Made by a program: the position numbers and the translations under genes
Shown: in pieces, positions 46,601 to 58,649 of the stretch
Layout of the letters: every line of letters begins with the position of its first letter
Position numbering within the stretch: the first letter of the stretch is position 1
The notes under the pieces: generated by a model
The model's database searches: none
Told to the model about the DNA's origin: nothing
What the model saw: the letters and a program-made list of their open reading frames with translations, nothing else
Source of the DNA: Carposina sasakii
Taxonomy: Eukaryota; Arthropoda; Insecta; Lepidoptera; Carposinidae
Assembly (NCBI GenBank): GCA_014607495.2
Contig: CP053152.1
Coordinates: 11,763,899 to 11,827,898, forward strand
Direction: 5' to 3'
DNA: 64,000 bases

Positions 46601-49600
46601 AACAATTTGTTATAATTTCCAGACTCAAGACGATACCACAGCCTACACAACCATGTCAATAATGAGTACTCATCTGCTGCACTCAATCGCGATAATAGAT
46701 CAGACGTACATAAGCCGCAAAGCTATGGCCCAAGCGGTTGCCGAACAGTTTTTCGGTTGCTTCATAACCATGCAGAATTGGTCAGATTTGTGGCTAGCTA
46801 AGGGTATACCAGATTACCTGTGCGGCTTGTACTCGAAAAAGTGCTTCGGCAATAACGAGTATAGGTATTGGATACATCAGGAGCTGAAAGAGGTATGTAT
46901 TTGTTTAGTTCTTTTAGGGCTCATTTTTCCAAACGTCAGATAGCCTATCAAAAGAATAAAGTTGATGCTGTCTGTTTCTAAAACTTGAACATGATAGAGA
47001 CAGCATCAGCTTTATTCGTGATAGGCTATCTGACGTTTGGAAAAATCGCCCCTAGACACATTGAGACCCATAGGGCCATAGCACATCTCCGCTGAGAAAT
47101 AATAACTGCGGAACTGCATATACATATACGGACAGACAGCGGGAAGCGACATTGTTTTATAATGTAGTGATGTATGTAGCAAAGTGATACCATTTTCTTT
47201 TACATTTGGTAAATAGGTGGTGAGTTACGAGGAGCAATATGGTGGAATAGTCCTGGATCCGTGGCAATTACCCGCGAATGGAGCGAGAGTGGAACCAAAA
47301 GATTTCTTCTATTTCCCTGTGAGGAATGTCCATACAATGTCGCCGAGGTATATTGAAGTAAGTTGTTTCATGATTAGGTATTTACGACTTAATAAGTTAA
47401 GACATACATTTAATTACTATGATTACTAATAAGATAATAGATAGCAATATGAGTTAATATCGCATCCCTGCTAGATATATAAAAGTTTCGTACCTTGAGC
47501 TGTTATTCCTCTTCCCCCACACTCAAATATTGTCCTCATGTACAGAAGTTGTAGATAAAAGCAAGACTATTTAATTTTTATAATTCGGCTAATGTAACGT
47601 AAAATCGACGAAAGTTATAATCGAGCAAGTGACAGACGATTAATGAAAGGTCAATGTCCTAAAATTATAGTTCTCCATCACTGGCCTATACTTGACATAA
47701 GAGCATCGTGCCTTTATTTCTTTACTCCTTCCAGGTGATGCGTAAGAAGTCTCATTTAGTGCTTAGAATGTTGGAGCAGCGTATTGGTCAGGAGTTGCTT
47801 CTCCAAGTCTTCAACAAGCAGCTGTCTTTAGCCACAAATGCTGCCAGCACTAAGATTGGCAGCGGTTTATGGGGCCATCTGTTGCTATCCACGAATTTAT
47901 TCGTAAAGGCCATATTTACGGTGACCGGGAAAGATATGGCGGTGTTTGTTGACCAATGGGTGAGGACTGGTGGTCATGCCAAGTTTCAATTGACCTCCGT
48001 GTTTAATAGGAAGAGGTAATTATGATTTGTTTATTTTATTTTGATGCTTATACATTTGGGTTAGAGTTAGAGTCTCTGTTTATTTTTATTTATTAGATTT
48101 TAGGTCTATGTTCAGCGCACTTTCTATAGATAAAATGAAGATGATAATTAAGTTAACAAGCTATAACAAAGCCTAAGAGAATGCCTGAGATCTTTATATG
48201 CAGCTTATATGTGCTAGAAACTTTAATGCTAATTTAATTTTTACAGGAACACAGTAGAACTAGAAATCCGCCAAGACTCGGTCCCCGAGCGTGGTATACG
48301 TAAATACGTAGGACCGCTCCTAGTCCAACTTCAGGAGTTAGACGGAACCTTTAAACACACTCTTCAGATTGAGAACACGGTCGTCAAGGCCGATATCACG
48401 TGCCACAGCAAGAGTAGACGTAACAAGAAGAAGAAGATTCCTCTGTGCACTGGAGAGGAGGTCGATATGGATCTGTCGGCTATGGAGTGAGTTTTTTTAA
48501 TTTAACTGAAAAAAAAATCTGCAGGGTTATTGTTCGCATCCGGTAGGCTGATTACGTAACTCGCAAAAGCAAAGCGGTATCAGAAAATGACAGAGATAAT
48601 TGTGAGTGTGTAAGTGCGAGGCGTCTTTCCACGCCTAGATTTGGCTTTATTTTGCAAGTTACGTAATCAGCTTACTGGTAGGGAAAATATAAATGTGAAA
48701 CTAAGTTAAGTGTGATGAAATGTGTGAAATATTTTTTTACTTGACAGTCACTATTATGTTTCTCGCCCGTATCTTGTATGTAAATAACTTTATTACCTCA
48801 CTAAATGGATTCCAACACTAAGGCCGCCTCCGCATTAGGCGAACAGTGAGCGGCTGACAGTTTGCTTCCCTATACATTTTAAATACGGCTGCGTAATGTA
48901 CGCAGTTTCCGACGTTTCCCTTGCCGACTTATTCTCAGTCGGCAGCGCAGTTTGTTCACTACGCCGACGTTCCGTTCGCTAATGTACTTTCCCTCACAAG
49001 AATTTGCAAGCTATTTGCTGCTAATACACTCTAGTTCGCCGCTTAGTTGATATTGAGTTAGCGACCAATACGCCACTCAGAGTCAGTCAGCGAACAGTCA
49101 GCCGCTCACTGTTTGCCTAATGGGGACGCGGCCTTACTGTTCTATTACAAAACCGCGTCTAAAGTTTGACACTGTTTGAAAATGACATTTGACAGCTGTA
49201 TGATTTATGTATGGAATTTCTGTTAAATTTAGGCAATGTTTTGTGTTTAGCATAACACATTCAGTGCCACTGACTACGTATTTGCGTCATCGTGGTTTTC
49301 TAAAGTGCCACGCTTATTTGCGTCCTAGCACTAGCTGTGGAACTGATGTCGGCATGCTTAAAAAATCTGCCAGCAGGGAATGTGAAAATCAATGTGTAAC
49401 TTCTATTGTCATAACACAGTTTAGGTCCGTTTATATCTACCGCGAATACCGACCGCGCACGGCCCGTGTCTGTTGGTGTCTGCGCGGCCGTGTAACGATA
49501 GATATAAACACGTTAATAGACACTGTATAAAAGAATATTATTTTGTCTGCCGCGGCACGCGTTTGACACGCTCAATGTCTGTAGATATAAACGGTCCCCT

Positions 49601-52600
49601 TATTACATAACTAGCAAAAGCAAAGCGATAGCGAAAATTGTACAAAAATCGCTGATTGCTTGTCAAATTCGTATTGCGGACCTTTATGGTTCTTCTGTTC
49701 CAGCGATTCACCCGTACTTTGGATCCGTCTCGACCCCGAGATGTCGCTGTTGCGTAGCACAGTGATCTCGCAGCCGGACTACCAGTGGCAGTACCAGCTG
49801 CGGCACGAGAGAGACGTCGCGGCGCAGAGCGAAGCTATCGACGCGCTGCATAACTACCCCGAGTCCGCCACCCGGAAAGCTCTGACCGACACTATAGAGA
49901 ATGAGCAGATGTATTACAAGATTAGGTGCCGGGCTGCGCATTGTTTGACTAAGGTTGGTGGTTGTTTGAAATGTCTGTAACGAAATGTGCTGCCATCTAT
50001 AGTTTTGCTGGATACGTTATGAAATATAGTTTCTGTTTAGTGTGTGCTGATTATCCAATGTGTTTTATTTAAAAGTTGAAGAAGTTCTTCTATTTGTTCA
50101 CATCATTACAATTAAATCGATATCATAGAGCTTCGTGAGTGTTAGATTTGAACTTGTTTTGAAGTCAACCAGTCACTTTGTACCGTTGGATTTGCTTCTA
50201 CATGAGATACACAGTGATGATTGGTTAGCCGTTGCATGTAAAAAAATATCGAACGGATTTTGATGAAACTAAGCAGTTATTTAGCTTAGACATAAGAATA
50301 ACAAAATGTTATTTACGGTAATTTACGGACGAGAGTGTTAGTACGCGGAGCGAGGTGCGGGGCGCAATGTTCATTGTTCTATCGCTTTGAAATTTGGCCT
50401 ATGAAATTTGTTTTCTAGGTAGCGAACTCGATGATAAGTACGTGGGCAGGCCCTCCCGCCATGCTGACGATATTCCGCAAGATGTTCGGCTCGTTCTCCG
50501 CGCCGCACATCATCAAACAGAACAACTTCGACAATCTGCAGCATTACTTCCTGCAGAAAACCATACCGGTGGCTATGGCAGGTTAGTTTTACCACATAAT
50601 ATGGTCGATTCTGACCGTCATAGTTTACCCTAAACTTAAAATTATTCCTACCTATCCTTTTTTGTCGCAGTTATTATTGTTAAGAATGGAAAGTGACAGA
50701 CCTGTCTAATTTTAAGTTTATGGTTAAGTGTAACGGTCAGAATCGCCCATAATGTCATAGTTATTATTTATTGTGGTATGTACCGGTAGCTTTATAAGTA
50801 CAAATGGGATGGTTAACTAATCGAGAATGCTACCTTTATATTACAATAAATAATTTTCTTTCTATCTATAGTTACTAAGCAGTAAGGAATACAGAAAGCT
50901 TACCTACTCCAACAGTTTAGCAGAGGTAGCTGGTTAAAAAAATTCGCGCTCGCTACGCTCGCAATTCTGTACCTACCATAGGTGCATCAAATACTATTTA
51001 CTTAGGTATATATGCCTCAGCAATATTCATAAATGAATACTGAATTCTCGCTACCAGTAGTACCTTAAAAGTTACAGGCAACATAGTCGTGAAATATTGG
51101 CCCGGAACTTGCGCCTTTGCAACTGTTACTATAACATCTTAGTGAGTGGAAAGGGCGGTGCAACGTAGATGCCTAAACTGGAGAGACATAAGTACCATAC
51201 CCTATAAACGGGGCCGCATGTATATTTTCTGCAAAGATTATTGTTCGCTTTGATCTTACAGTATTTACAGACAAAAACGACAATATATTTCGTGCCACGA
51301 GTCTATAAGATCAACGAGGCCATTTAATATTTATTCTGTTCCAGGTCTCCGTAACATCCACGGCATCTGTCCGCCGGAGGTGGTCCGTTTTCTGCTGGAC
51401 CTGTTCAAGTATAACGACAACTCGAAGAACCACTACTCGGACAACTATTACAAGGCGGCGCTGGTTGATGCGCTGGCGGCTACCATTACACCTGTCGTGT
51501 CGGTCGTGCAGCCGGTAAGTTAGTAAAAGATTAATCGAAATGTGCAAGAAAGAGGCGTGATATTTATGTATGTATGTACGAAATATGACCTATAGAAGGT
51601 AAGTTTAAATCATACCCAACGCAAAAAACAGGCATAAATTGATTGCCACAAAAATATTTTTTCCCTTGCTGTCGGGAAATAGGCGATTATTATTTATCGA
51701 GATTGAGGTATAGTGATTTAATGGATTAGCAAATTCATATAAAATATTATGGAATTAATATATTTTGAGATATGTTTAGATAAGAGGCACGTTTGGTGAC
51801 ACGGTGGCACCCATAAAGTTGCGTCATATTGGCCATCGAGACTATCGTTCTATTGATTATTTTTCGATTAAAAGATTAAATAATAATGAGGGATTTACTG
51901 ACAACCATTAAAAGTAAAAAAAAAATGTACTTACAAATCACCTGCATAGATGGCGTGAGCACATCTCCATCCTGAAATTCTGTTTTGTCATTGGTCTTGT
52001 ACAGCTTGCTCATTGCTCCGGCTCTTTTACTGCAAATTAGGTATTAGCCCTGCCGCACCTAACGAAAAGATATAAGTGTCCATAGAAAAATCTCAAATAT
52101 CTGTAATCTGAAAGTAAGCTACATTCAAAGCAAACAGACAAATTTATTATAAACTAGTGGACGCCCGCGACTCCGTCCGCGTGGACTACAGAAAAAAAAA
52201 TATCGAAATTATCCGGGATAAAAAGTAGCATATATGTTAAATGGGACCTGTCACAATATATTACTGAAAACTGCATCGAAATCGGTTCAGCCGTTTGTGC
52301 ACGCTAATCGTTCAAACAAACAGACAAACCGACATAAATGATAAAGGTCTCCTATAATATTTTTTCTTATATATCTTCCATGTACAGACAGCGATACGTT
52401 ACATTTTTATTATATGTATAGATATATTCTACTACTTCCTCTTTATTTCATCAGGGGGCACCTATAACTGTGGACTCATTGTCAGCCGACACGAAACTGG
52501 TCTTAGAAGAGATTACTCGAGTATTAAACTTGGAAAAAGTGTTGCCATGTTATAAAAACACAGTGACGGTTAGTTGTTTGCGAGCAATCCGCCGACTTCA

Positions 52601-55600
52601 GAAGTGTGGTCACTTGCCAAGTATACCCACGGTGTTTAGAGCTTATGCGCAGTATGGACAGTATATTGGTAAGTTATAGTTTCTTTATGCCAGAGAATAT
52701 ATACTTAAACTAAAAAAACTTTGAAGACCACATAAATATAATGGTATTGTACTTCCAACATGTGTATGTAGCTTCTAATCTCTTTAAACAAGCTTAAAAG
52801 CGATCAAGGGCCAATTTCTATATGAGAGATAAAAATAATCTCGGATTATTTTATTCCTAATTTGAAATTTTGTATGAAAACAATTGAAGATTGAATCTGA
52901 GATACGCAAAAAATCTCTCAAGATCAGTTATAGAAATTGGCGTTTAGTCTTTTCTTAATAATCATTTTGTAAATCCAAATTTTCAACGCAAATTTCTTAA
53001 TTTTAGTTATCTCTGTCACACACTACCTCTCTTTTTGTATGTCAAAAAAGTAAGACTAGTAATTCGGGAATAATATGATTTTGTGACTCACTTCATAAAT
53101 TCCCAATAAAAATTTGACCTTTGTAAACCTACCCAGATATCAGAACGGACCGTGGACATAATTATCTTCACATTCTTACAAACTTTCACATTTGTAATAT
53201 TATTATGTATAAGTATTCATATAATTTGACACTACAATAAACATTTCCATCACAACAGACGTGCGACTGGCAGCATTCGAATGTTTAGTAGAATTCGTCC
53301 GAGTGGACGGCAAGCCAGAGGACTTATCGTCATTACTAACTGCGGTTGAGAGTGACCCGGAGCCCGGAGTCAGGCACGGCTTAGCTAGATTACTGATTAA
53401 TACTCCGCCCTTTGAAAGGGCGCAACGACATCGATTGGACACGGAGGCTGTGGTTCACAGGTTTGTGTTATCTGTAAATACTATACATAGGTGACTTAAG
53501 CTGATCTAAGGCCCAAGGTCATGACCCCCATGACCACCTCTCTAGATCCGCACTTGCGTTTTGGGCTATCACCACCGCAGCAGGGATATTAGATCATTGG
53601 TATTATAATTTTTACTTTCAGAATATGGAATAACATGAACTGCCTTCTATCAAATGACTCAAGACTGAGATGTGATTTAGTAGATTTATATTTTACATTG
53701 TATGGATTGAAGCGGCCTATCTGTGTACCGTTACCGGAAATTCAGGCTATGATGAAGCAAATGCACCATAGAGAGAGGGAGAGACTAGATAGAGAACGGG
53801 AAAGAGAGAGGGAGAAGGATAGAATGAAAGATATTGTTGATACAAAACCGGTTATCAAGCAGGAGGTTGTAGATGTAAGTCTTATATTTTTTATTCTTAT
53901 TACTTTATGTATGTACCCACAAAAAACAATCATTAAACGCAGTCGGGTAAATAGAAAATGTACTAATATACAGAGGCAAAAGAGAGATTTCTCCTATCTG
54001 TGTTTTTGTTAAAGTTGCCATTTACTAAAGAGTTAAGTGCATTAATCGTAAGAGCATATCATAAGATTGAGGAGGTCGATCGATTAAGGAGCTCAGAGTC
54101 GTTTCCTCTGGCGAGGAAAATATTAAAAGGTCGCGGTTTGCTTTTGCAGTTTATTGCTGGTTTTCTATGGATTGCATATTTGTCAAACATATTTTCGATC
54201 TGGGCAACTGGGAGTACTGGGACCATTCTATCATAGCCTACTATTTTTACCCAACTGCGATGGAAGGAGAGTTAAGATTTTCGAGTTTATTTCTTTGGCA
54301 CGCTCCTAGAGCCTTATTAGATTATTGTTCGATTCGTCGTGGGAGTGACACTGGGTCAAAATTTTGACGCGGTCGGGGTTTTTTCTATAAATATTTAATA
54401 ATTTATAAATGTTTCTGAGATTTTGTGTTTCTTAATAATAGTGTAAGATCCCACTGCAGATGTGCTACGCCCATATGTTTATTGAATAAAACCTCATTGT
54501 TACAAACATTTACGATTAGGGAAGAATATATACAGGATGTAACAGAAAGGGTATGTTAAGCAAGAAGCTATGTAAATAGCTTACTATGGATTATATTTCC
54601 AAAATTTGATTCTCGAAATCACATGTTAATTTCAAGATTGTATGAACATTCCTGAGTTGTTTAGGAATTCTCCATACTATCTGAAAAAATACACATGTGA
54701 TTTCGCGTCTAAAAATGAAAATTTCATTTTGTGGGTAGGTTCCTTTTAGTGGGTTATTTCATAGCTTCTTGCTTATCTCATACCCCTTTTGTTACACCCT
54801 GTATATCTACCGAGTTGCCTATCAAAATATGGCCGCAGTGGGATCTCATACTATAATGTTTCTAGTAGATGCCAATAACATACGCTCTTCGCAGATAAAA
54901 TATGAGACAGAGGTGGAACTAACAGACGCCCACGTGACATCCTCGGTAGTTACCGAGCCGGCGCCGGAGTCCGCGCTGCCGGTGCCCGTCGCCAACATCA
55001 AGGAGGAGGAGAAGATTGATGTGCTTGATCATGACCTGCCCATGGCCATCTATAGTGTGAGTTGTTGTAGTGTTGATCACAGTCATACTATATCTTCTGT
55101 GTTCCTGTACTGATGTGTGGCTTGACTAAAATGCCTTCGTACTTAGTGTCTTATCAAAATATAAATATACATCGAAATCGTTAGAACCGTTTCGTTTAGC
55201 ACACAAGCGTGTTATATAAATTGCTCATTAAACATATACGGTGTTATTACAAAAGAATTTAAACATTGTTTAAGCTAAACGTGCCCTAAATTTGGCAGAT
55301 ATTTCATACGTTTTGCTGTCAAACGTCATATTTAAATCAAGTCTAACTTTAGGCGTTCTTTTGTAAAAACACCGATAGAATATCATCAGTTGACCGCGTC
55401 TTAAGTTGTTGTTGAAACTGTTTAGAAATGACATCAATTTGACAGCAAACTATAAGAAATATCTGTCAAATTAAGACAAAGTTTAGCTTAAACATTGTTT
55501 AAAATCTTTTGGTAATAATACAGATAGCATTATAGTTGTACCTACCGTCTACAGTGAGTAAGTATTTTTGTGGTTACACAGGACACGAAACGTGAGTTTA

Positions 55601-57034
55601 ATTCGGACGATGCGGCGCCGCTGCCGGGAATCCCAGGCACTTCGGGACCCACCGCCTTCGAACTAGGCATGTTCAGGCACGATAAGGACGACCTAGGAGC
55701 GCCTAAGGTAAGGTAGTTATAACAAAACGGGCAGGGTTATAACAATTGAGAGTGAGTGAGTGTGCGGGGCGAGGTGCGGGGCGTAGTAGGATGCCGAGCG
55801 CTCGTTCCGCGCACGCACATACTCTGTCAATTCTCGCTATCGCATTGCTTCGGCTCTGCTATTGCAAATTAGGTACCTAATAGCCCTGCGAGAATGGCCC
55901 ACCACTCATTCCCGCCACTGCAACTCCTGTATGCCAGGATCAAAGGCGACCAGAAATATGCAAGTAACGCATAGAAAATCCCGGGGACCTAGCGAGCGGC
56001 TATAAAGTATTAAAAATGATATAAATACAGAATGTGAAGTATGAAGTTACGCTTAATATTAAGTTAAGCATTGACAAACAAAAATGGACAAATACCTACT
56101 TTTTAATGTTACAACAAGTAAAAAATACAAAACTAGGCTTAGGATTTCACGTGATGTGCGTAGTCAAATCATGATCATATTCCTGCCCGTATCCCATTGT
56201 TTATGGCCGATGGCGTCGGCGCAATATGGTTTTTTTTCGTAGTAGTCAAATAGGTTTGTCAAAGATTCCACAACGCTGCGTGCTATGTCATGTTCGACAT
56301 GCGTGTGCCGCTAAATCCCGGGTTTCACTAATAAAATATTTATTTTTAGTACTGAATTTTAAGCCAATTTACATTTTTACGACTTTTAAAAAACGATCTA
56401 GAGATAGATAATCGTCTTGAATTTTATTTAAGTATACAGAAATTAACTGTTGATTAGAAATAACTGGTTATTCGGTGTTAGTTTTGTCTTTATTGATACT
56501 ACTGTTGATGGTTATCTACATTCGGTTATTGTTATAACGTCAGGTTATTGACATAATTTGCTTATTTTGATTAAAATCTAGCATTTCTACCTCTAAAAGA
56601 CGGCCGTCAAGTTGAGATTATGTAGTCAGAAATCAGAAACCCACTTTGAAACAAAAATGGCCGAATTTGAAGAGTTGATTCATATAGCCAGTTTCATTTA
56701 AAACTGATAGCGCTTTGGTTGAAAGATTAGCTGTTCTTTACTCAATTAAAAACCGATATCTTCCTAAGAAATAAAGCATCAACTCTCATTCTAGGCGAAA
56801 AAGAAGAAAAAGGACAAGAAGAAGCACAAACACAAGCACAAACATAAGCACAGTAGCAAAGACAAGTCGATGAAAGACAAGGAGCATAGGGACCGGTCAC
56901 TACCACCCCGACCGCTGTCGAGCACCGATCATCTGAAGATTAAAGAAGAGACAAGAGAAACGCTCAGCTCTTTCAGCTCAAGTCAAAGTCCCTCTGAGGA
57001 TATCTCGTCGATGCCTTCCAATATGAGTTTTTAA
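43634..57034 (+). CDS. Taf2: TFIID subunit 2 (TAF2/TAFII150)
   Basis: TFIID subunit that helps recognise the initiator in the nucleus. Nineteen exons: 43634-43677, 43757-43811, 43892-44055, 44709-44925, 45187-45419, 45841-46018, 46623-46892, 47217-47357, 47735-48015, 48247-48486, 49704-49953, 50419-50581, 51345-51514, 52455-52668, 53259-53460, 53622-53874, 54895-55056, 55582-55707, 56795-57034. They join in frame to about 1200 residues, matching human (1199). The M1-aminopeptidase-like fold is present, but the HExxH site reads AVAEQFFGC (about residue 338), so it is a pseudo-peptidase like other TAF2s. Strong family blocks include [33 protein letters not shown] and [15 protein letters not shown]-like repeats follow, then an Arg/Glu-rich helix (about 990-1010) and a Lys/His-rich tail ([18 protein letters not shown]). 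All introns are GT-AG except intron 1. Confidence 0.97.
44150..44354 (+). repeat. tRNA-derived SINE, plus-strand copy
   Basis: A-box TGGTGTAGTAGG at 44156-44167 and B-box GGTTTGAATCC at 44194-44204, then a tRNA-unrelated body (CGAGTCATGGATGCTTCTAT, GTACCCATGACACAAGACC, GTGGGACTAGGTCAATGTG). In Taf2 intron 3. Family members are at 21059, 46155 and 61953. Confidence 0.8.
46155..46386 (-). repeat. tRNA-derived SINE, full-length minus copy
   Basis: On the minus strand: A-box GACTGGTCTAGTGGGTAGTG, B-box GGGTTCGAATCCC, then the shared body ending GTGTGTGAAT. The promoter boxes are well preserved, making this the most complete copy here. In Taf2 intron 6. Confidence 0.85.
46917..47052. mobile_element. 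Palindromic MITE just after Taf2 exon 7
   Basis: About 136 bp. The left half (GGGCTCATTTTTCCAAACGT, CAGATAGCCTATCA) is mirrored by the right half (TGATAGGCTATCTGACGTTT, GGAAAAATCGCCCC), so it forms a hairpin of about 50 bp. It begins only 24 bp past the exon 7 donor. Confidence 0.75.
48543..48672. mobile_element. Small MITE in Taf2 intron 10
   Basis: About 130 bp with inverted ends GTAGGCTGATTACGTAACTC and its near complement (AGTTACGTAATCAGCTTAC). Related fragments (AACTAGCAAAAGCAAAGCG) lie near 49610. Confidence 0.65.
48820..49135. mobile_element. MITE with 39-bp inverted ends
   Basis: 316 bp. The left end starts AAGGCCGCCTCCGCATTAGG and continues GCGAACAGTGAGCGGCTGAC. The right end is its inverse with four mismatches. 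The interior is moderately GC-rich and non-coding. In Taf2 intron 10. Confidence 0.8.
49248..49392 (+). repeat. Short interspersed repeat, copy 2
   Basis: Second copy of the 36325-36465 repeat (CATTCAGTGCCACTGACTAC, GATGTCGGCATGCTTAAAAA, TGCCAGCAGGGAATGTG). The 107-codon frame across it is not a gene. Confidence 0.5.
50600..50751. mobile_element. MITE with TCTGACCGTCA-type ends, copy 3
   Basis: Begins TATGGTCGATTCTGACCGTC and ends AACGGTCAGAATCGCCCATA. About 152 bp, in Taf2 intron 12, only 18 bp after the donor of exon 12. Same family as 16405 and 26303. Confidence 0.75.
52154..52422 (-). mobile_element. Non-autonomous Helitron, copy 3
   Basis: 269 bp with minus-strand TC start and CTAG end, flanked by A and T, in Taf2 intron 13, 32 bp before exon 14. 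It lacks a short internal block present in the 316-bp copy. Confidence 0.8.
52808..52946. mobile_element. Small palindromic element in Taf2 intron 14
   Basis: Left end AGGGCCAATTTCTATATGAG and right end TTATAGAAATTGGCGTTT are inverted. The interior has an inverted ATCTC/GAGAT pattern. About 140 bp, non-coding. Confidence 0.5.
53936..54262. mobile_element. Possible MITE in Taf2 intron 16
   Basis: The left end, ACGCAGTCGGGTAAATAG, is mirrored by CTATTTTTACCCAACTGCGA on the right (about 54241-54260). Two plus frames (54000-54236, 54167-54367) lie inside or overlap the end but match no family and break the Taf2 frame, so they are not exons. Confidence 0.5.
54533..54801. mobile_element. Palindromic TA-flanked MITE, copy C
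   Basis: 269 bp with ends CAGGATGTAACAGAAAGGGT / GTTACACCCTG, more diverged than copies A and B. It ends 94 bp before Taf2 exon 17, close enough to include or displace that exon's branch region. Confidence 0.8.
55240..55376. mobile_element. MITE-like inverted repeat in Taf2 intron 17
   Basis: CGGTGTTATTACAAAAGAAT at the left is mirrored by TTCTTTTGTAAAAACACCG at the right. A partial relative follows at about 55440-55525 (GACAGCAAACTATAAGAAAT, AAACATTGTTTAAAATC). Confidence 0.6.
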
Positions 57035-57272
57035 ATGTTTGAAAATGAACTATTTTTATAAGAATTTTCTTAAAGTAATATCTTTTTATGTGCGTGGGAT
57101 GTTCAGATAAGGGTTATGGTTTTTAAAGAGTAAAGAAGTGTGAAATATTTTACTTTATCATTGGGCCCAGGTCAACATCCCAGGTCTCCGCATATGAGGT
57201 TATATATGTTAGATTTTAGTTATTTATGTTAAATGATCAATTAATTTAATTAAAATTTATGTAGCTTATAAG

Positions 57273-57278
57273 AATAAA
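57273..57278 (+). promoter_or_regulatory. Taf2 poly(A) signal
   Basis: AATAAA 239 bp past the Taf2 stop, followed by a T-rich stretch. No gene follows until the next locus, so this is the likely transcript end. Confidence 0.6.
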
Positions 57279-57620
57279 TGTTTTATTACGTATCAATACA
57301 GTTTCTATTCACTCTTTTATAAATATTAAGACTGATTGAGGCAACGTTGGAACAATCTAGGAAAAGCGTTCAAAGCAAAATTAGATTAAAGCCAACGGAG
57401 AATAGAATCTATTTTGTTTTCAATCGCAATAGTATTGTGTGGAAACCTTGTCTAGAACAGTAACATAAAACCGCGGCTTTAGATCAAATTACATTCAGTT
57501 CGAATTACTGTTGTGGCCCAAATGTTTGAGGCACACTTTCTCTATGTAAGTATATTATTACGTTTTTGAGATGCAAAAAAATGCACTTGTACTATATTGA
57601 TCAATGAATACTTATATGTA

Positions 57621-58179
57621 CAGTAGAACCCGTTTAAGACGATTTCGCAGGGACCTAGCTAAAAATGCATCTTAAGCGAGAAAGCATATTATACGGGATA
57701 GGGATTTTCTCTGATTTATCAAGTTAGTGTTTTTTCGTCATCGTGAGTTTCGAGGTCGTGAGTGCAAATCTCACTCGGGTGTTTTTTTTTTTTCATTTCT
57801 TAATTTATTATTCTATTATTTATTATTATTTACCTATATATAGTATAAGTTTTTTTTCTCTTTATACCTCCCAATCTGTATCTGTAACGTAGAAACTGGC
57901 AACTGAAGATCAACAGCTTGTGTTTGATTTTTGGTTTGTGATTTTTCATCAAAAACTTTCAATATGTTAATTTTTTCTTGACGTGACAATGCTTTTCGCT
58001 TAATTGTGGACATTTTGTATAAAATAAATGACAACATGTAGGTGTATTAAACGGGATGACGAATCGTATTAAGCGTTAAGAAATGTATGAGAACATATCT
58101 TAAGTTGTGGGAACTGGCGTAGAATGACGTATTATGCGAAAAATCGTTTTAAGCGTGTTGTGTTAAGCGGGTTCTACTG
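57621..58179 (-). mobile_element. Shortened pogo-type element keeping only the DNA-binding domain
   Basis: 559 bp between TA dinucleotides with inverted ends CAGTAGAACCCGTTTAA / TTAAGCGGGTTCTACTG. The minus strand carries a short frame, from an ATG at 58010, reading MSTIKRKALSRQEKINILK, then FDEKSQTKNQTQAVDLQLPV, the psq/CENP-B-type N-terminal HTH. The catalytic domain is absent, so it is an internal deletion derivative of a separate pogo family from the one at 38079. Confidence 0.8.
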
Positions 58180-58185
58180 TATATA

Positions 58186-58643
58186 CAGTATGTAACAAAA
58201 GGGGCATGTTAAGCGAAATGCTATGAAAATAGCCTACAATATAGGACCTATACTCAAAATGAATATCTGAAAACTCAAATTCAATTTGTTTTTAAGTTTG
58301 TAGGTATAGATAAAATACATACATACATACATACATATAATCAGGCCTCTATCCCTTACGGGGTAGGCAGAGCACCAAGGGCCGATAGGACCACATGGTG
58401 CCACTTCTGACCAATTTTGAGGGTATAGTTGTGATGTACGTACAAGTTCGGTTAGTAGTGACAGATGGTCAACCCATCGCCTACAAAACACCCATACCCT
58501 CTTGTCCCTCTACTGACTTGTACAGTATGCCCGGGAAGAGAAGCAGATGTTAACAAATTTCTATACATATTAGCAGGAAAAATGGACATGTGATTATTTT
58601 CATTACATTTCTCTTAACATAGCTACACCTTTTTTACATCCTG
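58186..58643. mobile_element. Palindromic TA-family MITE, copy D, split by a SINE-like repeat
   Basis: Left end CAGTATGTAACAAAAGGGGC and right end TTTTTTACATCCTG, diverged. At 58317-58548 it contains an inserted ATGT-tailed repeat (next entry). It lies 6 bp from the pogo derivative, so two or three insertions are clustered here. Confidence 0.65.
58317..58548 (-). repeat. SINE-like repeat with ATGT tail, copy 2, nested
   Basis: Inverse of 17278-17497, with the (TACA)n tail at the left (58317-58336) followed by CAGGCCTCTATCCCTTACGG, GGCAGAGCACCAAGGGCCGA and, at the right, CCCGGGAAGAGAAGCAG. Confidence 0.7.
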
Positions 58644-58649
58644 TTTAGT

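Noticed and set aside
53742..53933. Minus-strand Ser/Leu-rich frame of 63 codons
   Set aside because: It is the antisense of the Arg/Glu-rich coding stretch of Taf2 exon 16.
54000..54367. Extra Taf2 exons in intron 16
   Set aside because: The frames there match nothing in TAF2, lie between inverted ends of a possible MITE and would break the Taf2 frame. Exon 16 joins exon 17 in phase without them.
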